Assembly: GCA_044374195.1 (NCBI GenBank)
Contig: JBILOY010000011.1
Span: 21,411-85,410, forward strand
Length of the DNA: 64,000 bases
Reading direction: 5' to 3'
Origin: CAIKZY01 sp044374195
GTDB lineage: Bacteria > Actinomycetota > Actinomycetes > S36-B12
Under the pieces are notes generated by a model. That model was not told the origin of the DNA, searched no databases, and saw only the letters and a program-made list of their open reading frames with translations. Shown piece by piece: positions 28,172 through 34,627 of this stretch. Position 1 is the first letter of the stretch. The number at the start of each line of letters is the position of its first letter. The position numbers were made by a program, and so were the translations under genes.

Positions 28172-29082
28172 TTCAGTCCTGCGACGAATTCCGTCAACCA
28201 GGCGCGCAACTCCGGACCAAGATCGTCACGTTCAACAGCGAGGGTGATCACGGCTTGCAAGTATGAGATTCGATCGCCCGTGTCGTAGCGACGACCGGAG
28301 AACACAACTCCACGAACTCCGCCGCCTTGATCAGCGGGCATCGTTGCTAGCGTGCGAAGTGCGTCAGTGAGCTGGATCTCGCCACCGCGACCGGGCTTCG
28401 TCTCGCGAATGACATCGAAGACTGCAGGGTCGAGGAGATAACGACCGATGACGGCGTACGAACTCGGCGCATCGGCGACATCGGGCTTCTCGATCAGATC
28501 GGTGATCAGGACAACATCATCAGCACCGGTGCGCTCAATGGCGGGGCAGCCGTAAAGCGAGATGCACTCGCGCGGCACCTCCATCAGGCAGACGACCGAG
28601 CCGCCGAACTCGGCACGGACAGCCGCCATGCGAGGCAGGATCGGATCGCGCGGATCGATGAGGTCATCGCCAAGGAGCACCGCGAAGGGCTCGTGCCCGA
28701 CATGGCTTTCTGCCATAAGAACCGCGTGGCCGAGGCCCAGCGGGTCGCCCTGCCGGACGTAATGGATGGTCGCGAGGTCGGTCGAGTGCTCGACCATCTC
28801 CAGGCGCTCGGTGTCGCCCTTAGCGCGCAGAACCTCTTCGAGCTCGAAATTGCGGTCGAAATGATCCTCGAGCGGGCGCTTGCTGCGGCCGGTGATGAAC
28901 AAGACGTCATTGAGGCCAGCAGCCACGGCCTCCTCGACCACGTACTGGATCGCCGGCTTGTCGACGACGGGCAGCATTTCCTTGGGGGTGGCCTTGGTGG
29001 CGGGCAGGAACCGAGTTCCCAGACCGGCGGCAGGAATGACGGCCTTCCGCACGGGCATGCTCCACGTGTTCGGCTTGTCCAT
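28168..29082 (-). CDS. galU: UTP--glucose-1-phosphate uridylyltransferase
   Basis: 304 residues from the ATG at 29082, preceded at six bases by TATCGT, which favours it over the upstream frame to 29268 and the inner ATG at 29058. Signature RKAVIPAAGLGTRFLPATKATPKEMLPVVDKP; also VLLGDDLIDP and EKP near residue 200. It makes UDP-glucose for envelope sugars and trehalose. First gene of galU–rimJ. Confidence 0.96.
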   Translation of the reverse strand: MDKPNTWSMPVRKAVIPAAGLGTRFLPATKATPKEMLPVVDKPAIQYVVEEAVAAGLNDVLFITGRSKRPLEDHFDRNFELEEVLRAKGDTERLEMVEHSTDLATIHYVRQGDPLGLGHAVLMAESHVGHEPFAVLLGDDLIDPRDPILPRMAAVRAEFGGSVVCLMEVPRECISLYGCPAIERTGADDVVLITDLIEKPDVADAPSSYAVIGRYLLDPAVFDVIRETKPGRGGEIQLTDALRTLATMPADQGGGVRGVVFSGRRYDTGDRISYLQAVITLAVERDDLGPELRAWLTEFVAGLK

Positions 29083-29088
29083 GGTCTG

Positions 29089-29110
29089 ACGATAGAGGAT
29101 CAGGCACGAT
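29089..29110. promoter_or_regulatory. divergent leaderless promoters of galU and the folate gene
   Basis: Minus strand: TATCGT at 29094-29089, six bases from the galU ATG. Plus strand: CACGAT at 29105-29110, six bases from the GTG at 29117. The whole intergenic gap is only 34 bases. Confidence 0.5.
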
Positions 29111-29116
29111 GGGTTC

Positions 29117-29707
29117 GTGACAACCGCTGACCCGAGCCCCGCAGCCGCCAAGGCAGCATTCCGCCGCGAGATCCACATTGCTCGCCGGGCCCGCAGTGAA
29201 TCTGATCGTGTGAAAGCCGCCAACCGCCTCGCACCACGAGCCCTGCCAGCACTTGGAGACTGCGGCACAGTGGCCTGCTACCAATCAACACCCACCGAGC
29301 CGGGTACTGAAGCTCTCATCGCACTGCTGCGGCAGCGAGATATTCGCGTGCTGCTCCCCCGAGTCAATGACACGTCGCTCGAATGGGTTGAGCTCAAGGA
29401 TTCGACAGACTTCGTGAAAAGCGAGCTCGGCATTCAGGAGCCGGCAGGCCCGGCGATCGCTGACGCACTGAGCGATTGCGATGCGATCGTCCTGCCTGCT
29501 CTTGCCATCTCGCGCGACGGGACCCGCCTCGGTCAAGGTGGTGGCTACTACGACCGCACTCTTCAGTCCGTGCCGGCGTTCGCCGACGGTGGTCCGATGC
29601 GCATTGCACTCATCTTCGAGGGTGAACTCGTCAAATCACTTCCGGAAGAATCGCATGATGCTCGGGTGGATCAGGTCGTCACACCGGAGCGCGTCGTTAC
29701 CTTCTGA
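29117..29707 (+). CDS. 5-formyltetrahydrofolate cyclo-ligase
   Basis: 196 residues from a GTG. N-terminal KAAFRREIHIARRARS is the basic ATP-binding start of the family and LGQGGGYYDRTL near residue 135 is its hallmark loop. The enzyme converts 5-formyl-THF to 5,10-methenyl-THF with ATP. Divergent from galU, the usual actinobacterial neighbour. Its end overlaps the convergent fluC by eleven bases. Confidence 0.94.
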   Translation: MTTADPSPAAAKAAFRREIHIARRARSESDRVKAANRLAPRALPALGDCGTVACYQSTPTEPGTEALIALLRQRDIRVLLPRVNDTSLEWVELKDSTDFVKSELGIQEPAGPAIADALSDCDAIVLPALAISRDGTRLGQGGGYYDRTLQSVPAFADGGPMRIALIFEGELVKSLPEESHDARVDQVVTPERVVTF

Positions 29708-30050
29708 GCAACTGATACAGCAATTCGAATGCGGCCACGCATGATGTCGTCATCACGATGAGCGCGATCACGAATGACGCTCGCGATCGTGACCACAGCA
29801 GGTGCATCTCCCAGCCAAAGCCCGAGAAGGTGGTGAGGGCGCCGCAGACTCCGACGAGCAAGAAAACCTGCAGGTTTCCGGTGGTCAGGGCAAACACCAC
29901 ACCCGCAATTGCCGAACCAAGCACGTTGACTACCAGCAGGCTCCACGGGAATCGTTTCGTCGGCGCATGACCGGCAACCCAGCGATCAAGGATGAATCGT
30001 GATGGCGCTCCGATCGCAGCGCCCAGCGCAATAGCCAGTATCTCCATCAT
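29697..30050 (-). CDS. crcB: fluoride channel FluC/CrcB, second subunit
   Basis: 117 residues with four membrane segments. Motifs GAAIGAPSRFILDRW, the VNVLGSAIAG pore segment (conserved Asn) and GALTTFSGFGWE (the FTTFS-type Phe/Thr box) define FluC. It exports F- down its gradient. Its ATG overlaps the stop of the other fluC gene by four bases, as in heterodimeric two-gene FluC systems. Confidence 0.94.
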   Translation of the reverse strand: MMEILAIALGAAIGAPSRFILDRWVAGHAPTKRFPWSLLVVNVLGSAIAGVVFALTTGNLQVFLLVGVCGALTTFSGFGWEMHLLWSRSRASFVIALIVMTTSCVAAFELLYQLLRR

Positions 30051-30433
30051 CCGGCGAATTTCCGGGTGAGCCGCACACCGAGTGGCACGGCGAGCAAGCC
30101 GAGAAGCAGAGTCGCTCCGATGTAAACACCGGCCAGACCGAGCCTGCCCTCGTCGAGCATCACGCCCGTCTCAAGCGCGAATGCGGAGAAGGTGGTGAAG
30201 CCGCCGAGCACTCCGGTGACGATGAAGGGGCGCAGGTGTTCTTCGCGTGGATGCCCGGCAAGAACTGGAACCAGCATGCCGATCAGCAGGCAACCAAGCA
30301 CATTGATGGTCAAGGTGCCCGTCGGGAATCCGCCGACAGCAACCGGATTCCACAGATACGACACCACGAACCTCGCGAGCGAGCCGAGGATGCCACCGAA
30401 CGCAATCCATGCCAGCACTCTCGGGGTGATCAC
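30047..30433 (-). CDS. crcB: fluoride channel FluC/CrcB, first subunit
   Basis: 128 residues from the GTG at 30433, chosen because TACCCT lies six bases upstream; a longer frame to 30499 would add 22 unconserved residues and run into the CIRCE element. Motifs GGILGSLARFVVSYLW, TINVLGCLLIG and GGFTTFSAFALE. Four membrane spans. Pairs with the following copy to form the dual-topology channel. No fluoride riboswitch is seen upstream. Confidence 0.93.
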   Translation of the reverse strand: MITPRVLAWIAFGGILGSLARFVVSYLWNPVAVGGFPTGTLTINVLGCLLIGMLVPVLAGHPREEHLRPFIVTGVLGGFTTFSAFALETGVMLDEGRLGLAGVYIGATLLLGLLAVPLGVRLTRKFAG

Positions 30434-30492
30434 GCACGAAGGGTACGTGGGCGCGCTGTCGATTGGACGAATCGACTGAGCTAGGGGCAGAC

Positions 30493-30519
30493 TTAGCACT
30501 CAGCACTCATGAGTGCTAG
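30493..30519 (+). promoter_or_regulatory. CIRCE element (HrcA operator) upstream of the FmdB-type gene
   Basis: TTAGCACTC, nine bases, then GAGTGCTAG: 9/9 and 8/9 match to the CIRCE consensus TTAGCACTC-N9-GAGTGCTAA bound by the heat-shock repressor HrcA. It ends 18 bases before the GTG of the FmdB-type gene and just ahead of its ribosome site, so it would cover the transcription start or leader. It also lies 60 bases upstream of the divergent fluC pair. Confidence 0.85.
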
Positions 30520-30537
30520 ATCCGGCCAGGAGGAAAA

Positions 30538-30846
30538 GTGCCCACCTACGAGTACACGTGCTCGAATTGCGAGAGCAACCACGAGATCGTTCAGTCGATG
30601 TCGGATCCGACCCTGACCACCTGCCCCTCCTGCGGTCTGGAAACCCTGCGCAAGCAATTCGGGAATGTTGGCGTTGTCTTCAAGGGCTCTGGCTTCTACC
30701 GCAACGACTCACGCGACAAGAAGTCGAACACCGGCGGCGCTAGTTCCTCGTCATCAAGCAGCACTCCGGCGTCGACGCCAAGCAGCACTCCCGCACCGAG
30801 TTCCCCTGCGCCGAGCACGTCGACTCCATCGAGCACCACCAGTTGA
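30538..30846 (+). CDS. FmdB family zinc-ribbon protein
   Basis: 102 residues from a GTG with AGGAGGA at good spacing. The N-terminal 45 residues are an FmdB zinc ribbon: YEYTCSNCESNHEI and LTTCPSCGLETLRKQFG supply four Cys. The C-terminal 40 residues are nearly all Ser, Pro and Thr. The FmdB family is annotated as putative regulators but function is not established. It sits directly behind a CIRCE element, which suggests heat-shock control, and in front of the SAF-domain gene, an order seen in other Actinomycetota. Confidence 0.9.
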   Translation: MPTYEYTCSNCESNHEIVQSMSDPTLTTCPSCGLETLRKQFGNVGVVFKGSGFYRNDSRDKKSNTGGASSSSSSSTPASTPSSTPAPSSPAPSTSTPSSTTS

Positions 30847-30851
30847 CCTGT

Positions 30852-30873
30852 GGACAGCCGCTTTCGGCTGTCC
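30852..30873 (+). terminator. hairpin after the FmdB-type gene
   Basis: Nine-base perfect stem GGACAGCCG/CGGCTGTCC with loop CTTT, six bases after the stop. No long T run follows. Confidence 0.6.
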
Positions 30874-30896
30874 CGATGCGCCCATAGCCTCATTGG

Positions 30897-31340
30897 GTGC
30901 TCGCAACCCTTACCCGCGGTGACCTCGCCCGCGTGATTCGTCGCCATCGGCGGGTTGTGGCAGCGGTTCTCGCGGGAATGGCAACGCTCCTCATCGCCAA
31001 CGCCGTCTCTCAAGGGGCAACCGAACCGGTGAGCACCAGTGGCCCCACGCTCTCGCAGGATGAAGTGGCCCTGGCAGTCACTCTCGAAACTCGCGCCGCA
31101 GCCGAAGCCGTTCAGCCCGGCGATCGCGTGTCGGTCGTGGCCGTCAGCGACGACGGTTTCAGTTCGATCGTGGCTGAGGGCGCCCGGGTGCTCAAGACTG
31201 CATCAAGCGGAGGTTTCGGTGCGAGCGACGCCGCTGTGACCCTCGCGGTTGACGAAGCATCCGCGCTTCGATTGGCTAGTGCGTCGGCGCGCGGCACTCT
31301 CACGCTGATCATTCGTCCACCGAGTGGCTCAGTGTCGTGA
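30897..31340 (+). CDS. SAF domain (CpaB/RcpC-like) membrane protein
   Basis: 147 residues from a GTG with TAGCCT six bases upstream (leaderless). A basic start and one membrane span near 20-40 are followed by an extracytoplasmic SAF-like domain: LAVTLETRAAAEAVQPGDRVSVVAV resembles the CpaB/RcpC pilus-assembly region. No pilus genes are nearby, and this gene regularly follows the FmdB gene in actinobacteria, so a pilus role is doubtful. Confidence 0.75.
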   Translation: MLATLTRGDLARVIRRHRRVVAAVLAGMATLLIANAVSQGATEPVSTSGPTLSQDEVALAVTLETRAAAEAVQPGDRVSVVAVSDDGFSSIVAEGARVLKTASSGGFGASDAAVTLAVDEASALRLASASARGTLTLIIRPPSGSVS

Positions 31341-31354
31341 GGTGCGAGAGCGGA

Positions 31355-32743
31355 TCAGCCGCCGTGATGCGGCGGCACGTCGGCGAGTAGGCGTGCTTCA
31401 AGGGACTCAAAGCCCCCTGAGTCGTCACGAGTCTGCTCGGGCAGCAGGTCGACATTCGACCTACTTCGGGCAACTCGCTGCGAGCCAAGCTCAGTGAGCG
31501 ACTCGTCGACCGCCGTCACGAGAAGTCGAAGATCATCACGCGTGATCGTGAACGGTGGTGACACTTGAAGCCCTCCGTCGGCAAGCAGCCGGGTGATCAC
31601 ACCCTTATCGCGCACTGCACGAACAAGCCGAGGCCCGATGGTCGGATCCTCCGCCAGTAGTGCGGGGTCGAGCTGCACGGCACCGAGCAAGCCCACCCCA
31701 GCTCGCACGTCAATCACGAACGAGTGATCGCGCAGCGGCGCCAGGCTAGCGCTGAACATCACCTGCTTGTCAGCTACGGCCTGCACGAGTTTCTCACTCT
31801 CCAGGATGTCGAGATTTACGAGCGCCACTGCCGCTGACGTGGCGTGACCGGAGTACGTGTAGCCGTGACGCCACGCCTGCCCAGGAGTCGACCAGAACGG
31901 CTCGGCAATACGCCCGGCTGCGAGTACTGCGCCCATCGGCAGGTAGCCGGAGGTCATGCCCTTGGCAACTAGCAGCATGTCGGGATCAAGGTTCCAGCGG
32001 CCCGAGGCGAACATCTCGCCTGTGCGACCAAATCCGCAGATGACCTCGTCGGCGATGAAGTGCACGCCACGCTCGCGGCAGATCTCACGCACGCGCGAAA
32101 GGTAACCCTCGGGCGCGATGTAGACGCCGCCGGCGCCAATGACTGGCTCGCAGAGGAACGCTGCGACGTTCTCCGCGCCGACCTCATCGATGGCACGCGC
32201 GAGATCCTCAGCGTCATCCCAGGCGATATTGCGTACTTCGGTGAACATTGGGCCGTAGCCGTCGCGGTTGGCCGGGATGCCCGCAATCGACGTTCCCGCC
32301 ATGTGCATGCCGTGATACGAATGAGTGCGCGTGATGATCATCTGCTTGTCGGGCTTGCCAGTGAGCACCCAGTAGCGACGGCTCATCTTCACTGCTGTCT
32401 CGACCGAGTCACTTCCGCCGGAAGTGAAGAAGACTTTGGTGTCCTCGGCCGGCGCCAGCGCCGAAATGCGATCAGCAAGATCGATCAGGGGGCGGGTCGC
32501 AAAGTCACCGAAGGTGGAGTAGGACGCGAGATCGCTCATCTGCTTGGCTGCTGCCTCGGCCAATTCGCGTCGACCATGGCCGATGTTGCAGAACCACAGT
32601 CCGGCGGTGGAGTCGAGGTAACGGTTGCCGGCTTCGTCGACGACGTAGCAGCCGTCACCCGTGGCCAGCACAAAGTCATGGCCGGCGACCGCGCCCATGT
32701 CGGCGAAGCCATGCCAGAAGGCGTTACCCGGGAGTTTCGTCAC
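31355..32743 (-). CDS. class III pyridoxal-phosphate aminotransferase
   Basis: 462 residues from the GTG at 32743: TACCCT lies six bases upstream, which fits the leaderless pattern better than the ATG at 32770. Fold-type I features: GCYVVDEAGNRYLDSTAGLWFCNIGHGR, FFTSGGSDSVETAVKMSR, HSYHGMH, FIADEVICGFGRTGEMF and the PLP lysine in LLVAKGMTSGYLPMG. Closest in style to beta-alanine/omega-amino acid:pyruvate transaminases. The substrate cannot be read from sequence. Converges with the SAF gene. Confidence 0.9.
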   Translation of the reverse strand: MTKLPGNAFWHGFADMGAVAGHDFVLATGDGCYVVDEAGNRYLDSTAGLWFCNIGHGRRELAEAAAKQMSDLASYSTFGDFATRPLIDLADRISALAPAEDTKVFFTSGGSDSVETAVKMSRRYWVLTGKPDKQMIITRTHSYHGMHMAGTSIAGIPANRDGYGPMFTEVRNIAWDDAEDLARAIDEVGAENVAAFLCEPVIGAGGVYIAPEGYLSRVREICRERGVHFIADEVICGFGRTGEMFASGRWNLDPDMLLVAKGMTSGYLPMGAVLAAGRIAEPFWSTPGQAWRHGYTYSGHATSAAVALVNLDILESEKLVQAVADKQVMFSASLAPLRDHSFVIDVRAGVGLLGAVQLDPALLAEDPTIGPRLVRAVRDKGVITRLLADGGLQVSPPFTITRDDLRLLVTAVDESLTELGSQRVARSRSNVDLLPEQTRDDSGGFESLEARLLADVPPHHGG

Positions 32744-32749
32744 GACCCC

Positions 32750-32788
32750 AGGGTAGGGCAGGACATCCATAGGCGCGTGTCATAACGT
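32750..32788. promoter_or_regulatory. divergent leaderless promoters, aminotransferase and unknown gene
   Basis: Minus strand TACCCT at 32755-32750, six bases from the GTG at 32743. Plus strand TAACGT at 32783-32788, six bases from the ATG at 32795. Confidence 0.5.
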
Positions 32789-32794
32789 CTAGTC

Positions 32795-33745
32795 ATGACC
32801 CAGCCGCTGTCCACCTTGGACACCGTTCTCGAGGAGAGCGCGTGGCGTGAACGTCGTGCCCGGCACGAAACCCGCGTGCGCCCCTGGGTCGAGCCGCGCC
32901 AAGAGCGCAGGAAGAGTGGCGGCAAGCATCCGACCGATGACTTCCTCTTCGAGTACTACCCGTATTCGATGGGCAAGTTGCTCGCCTGGCATCCAGGCCA
33001 CGGAACCGCGCTCGCCGGTGATTCCAGGGAGTACCTCGAGTTCCCGCAGTACACACGCGTCGCTGAAGGAGTCACGACGAGCCTGACCTGGCTGACCGTT
33101 TCACCTGATCGCGTCAACAGACTGAACCTCGCCATTCGCTTGCTCGAAGGGATGGAAACACGACCCGCGAACACCGGCTGCTTTGGTCTGCACGAATGGG
33201 CCATGGTCTACGGGCTCGAGCAGAGCGAGATCCGACACTCCGCATTCCCGCTGCGCCTGACTCCAGGCGAGATCACCGACACCGTTCACGACGTCGGCCT
33301 TCGATGCACGCATATAGATGCGTACCGCTTCTTCACCCCTGCTGCGATGCCCCTGAACCCGATCGAGCCGACTCGCGCGACTCAGCCCGATCTCGATCAG
33401 CCCGGCTGCTTGCACGCGAACATGGATCTCTACAAGTACTCGATGTGGTTCAGCCCGTACGTGAGCAGCGATCTCATCGCCGATTCCTTCGAGCTTGCCC
33501 GATCGGCACGCACCCTCGATATGCAGGCATCGCCTTATGACGTCTCGCAGTTCGGACTCGAGCCGATCAAGGTTGAGATACCGGAAGGACGATCGGAGTA
33601 TGCGAGGCGCCAACGAAAAATCATGGAGCAGTCGGCGCCGTTACGCGATCGGCTCCTGGTCTCATTGCGACTGATCCAGAACATGCTTAATGCGGATAAC
33701 TTGCAGGTGGAAAATCTCGACTACGCATCCTCGGAAAACTCCTGA
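32795..33745 (+). CDS. conserved actinobacterial protein, often labelled 3-methyladenine DNA glycosylase
   Basis: 316 residues, leaderless. The run DDFLFEYYPYSMGKLLAWHPGHG near residue 48 and CFGLHEWAMVYG near 130 mark a family widespread in Actinomycetota. It is often annotated as 3-methyladenine DNA glycosylase, but I see neither a helix-hairpin-helix nor other glycosylase motifs, so I leave the function open. No signal peptide or membrane span. Its stop codon overlaps the extended -10 box of the peroxiredoxin promoter. Confidence 0.75.
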   Translation: MTQPLSTLDTVLEESAWRERRARHETRVRPWVEPRQERRKSGGKHPTDDFLFEYYPYSMGKLLAWHPGHGTALAGDSREYLEFPQYTRVAEGVTTSLTWLTVSPDRVNRLNLAIRLLEGMETRPANTGCFGLHEWAMVYGLEQSEIRHSAFPLRLTPGEITDTVHDVGLRCTHIDAYRFFTPAAMPLNPIEPTRATQPDLDQPGCLHANMDLYKYSMWFSPYVSSDLIADSFELARSARTLDMQASPYDVSQFGLEPIKVEIPEGRSEYARRQRKIMEQSAPLRDRLLVSLRLIQNMLNADNLQVENLDYASSENS

Positions 33746-33751
33746 TACGTT
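33743..33751 (+). promoter_or_regulatory. extended -10 of the peroxiredoxin transcript
   Basis: TGATACGTT, an extended -10 (TGn-TAnnnT). Initiation about seven bases later, near 33758, would start the RNA just before the riboswitch aptamer. No convincing -35. Confidence 0.5.
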
Positions 33752-33755
33752 TCTT

Positions 33756-33836
33756 CCAACATCCAGAGCGACCGAGAGATCTGGCTCATTGAAGTCGCAG
33801 CAACCCTCACGGGTGCTAATGCCAGAGACGATGTGG
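33756..33836 (+). promoter_or_regulatory. SAM-I-clan (S-box) riboswitch aptamer lacking P4
   Basis: All core S-box elements occur in order. P1: ACATC (33759-33763) with GATGT (33830-33834). P2: CGAC (33769-33772) with GTCG (33794-33797), with a kink-turn-like GA/TTGAA bulge and P2b GAG/CTC. The P2 loop TCTGG (33780-33784) pairs with CCAGA (33822-33826) as the pseudoknot. J2/3 is CAGCAACC, P3 is ACCC/GGGT with loop TCAC, then GGTGCTAAT, the SAM-contacting segment. P4, which normally lies between the pseudoknot strand and P1, is missing: only three bases are there. It lies 89 bases upstream of the peroxiredoxin ATG. Confidence 0.85.
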
Positions 33837-33924
33837 AAGGAAGAATTTTTCTGAGTGCTGCCCACCTAGGTCATCACATCCACGACTTATCCCTGTCCCG
33901 CACCACCAATAAAGGAGAAACACC

Positions 33925-34560
33925 ATGAGCATTCGACTTGGCGACGAGGCCCCCAACTTCAACGCAGAGACCACCGAAGGCACCATCACCTTCCACGACT
34001 GGAAGGACGGCGCTTGGGCAGTCTTCTTCAGCCACCCCGCGGACTTCACTCCTGTCTGCACCACCGAGCTCGGCGCTACCGCCGGCCTCAAGGCGGAGTT
34101 CGACAAGCGCAACGTCAAGGCCATCGCGATCTCGGTCGACTCAGTTGATCAACACAACGCATGGGCGGGCGACATTGGTGAGGTCTCGGGCAATGCCCTG
34201 AACTTCCCGATCATCGCTGATCCCGATCGCTCGGTATCAAACGCCTACGACATGCTGCACCCGAACGCGGGCGACACCTCCACGGTTCGCTCGGTCTTCA
34301 TCATCGACCCGGCCAACAAGGTTCGCCTCACCCTGACCTACCCGAAGTCGGTCGGCCGCAACTTCGACGAGATCCTGCGCACGATCGACGCCCTGCAGCT
34401 CACCGACAGGGCTTCCGTCTCGACCCCCGCGAACTGGAACGTCGGCGAGAAGGTCATCGTCGCTCCGACGATCTCCACCGCAGACGCCATCGAGAAGTTC
34501 GGCCCCGTCGAGGAGCTCAAGCCGTACCTGCGCTACATCCCCGCTTCAGCGGTCAAGTAA
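33925..34560 (+). CDS. 1-Cys peroxiredoxin (Prx6 type)
   Basis: 211 residues. The peroxidatic Cys45 lies in HPADFTPVCTTELG, the Prx6-type motif, and it is the only Cys in the protein, so an external thiol must reduce it. The C-terminal dimerisation part (TPANWNVGEKVIVAP) also fits Prx6. It reduces H2O2 and organic peroxides in the cytoplasm. AAAGGAG marks the start. The leader of about 165 bases contains a SAM-type riboswitch aptamer, an unexpected regulator for this enzyme. A strong terminator follows. Confidence 0.94.
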   Translation: MSIRLGDEAPNFNAETTEGTITFHDWKDGAWAVFFSHPADFTPVCTTELGATAGLKAEFDKRNVKAIAISVDSVDQHNAWAGDIGEVSGNALNFPIIADPDRSVSNAYDMLHPNAGDTSTVRSVFIIDPANKVRLTLTYPKSVGRNFDEILRTIDALQLTDRASVSTPANWNVGEKVIVAPTISTADAIEKFGPVEELKPYLRYIPASAVK

Positions 34561-34574
34561 CTCGAGCACAACGT

Positions 34575-34610
34575 CGAAGGGTCCGAGAGCAATTGCTCTC
34601 GGACCCTTCG
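34575..34610. terminator. bidirectional terminator, peroxiredoxin / FAD oxidase
   Basis: A perfect 36-base palindrome (arms CGAAGGGTCCGAGAGCAA and its complement) between the convergent genes; it can serve both. Confidence 0.85.
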
Positions 34611-34627
34611 AATGTTCGGTTCAGGCT

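Noticed and set aside
30434..30492. Fluoride riboswitch before the fluC pair
   Set aside because: No crcB-motif consensus can be read on the minus strand and the first gene looks leaderless.
32795..33745. 3-methyladenine DNA glycosylase
   Set aside because: The name is common for this family in databases, but no glycosylase motif is visible, so I kept it as unknown.
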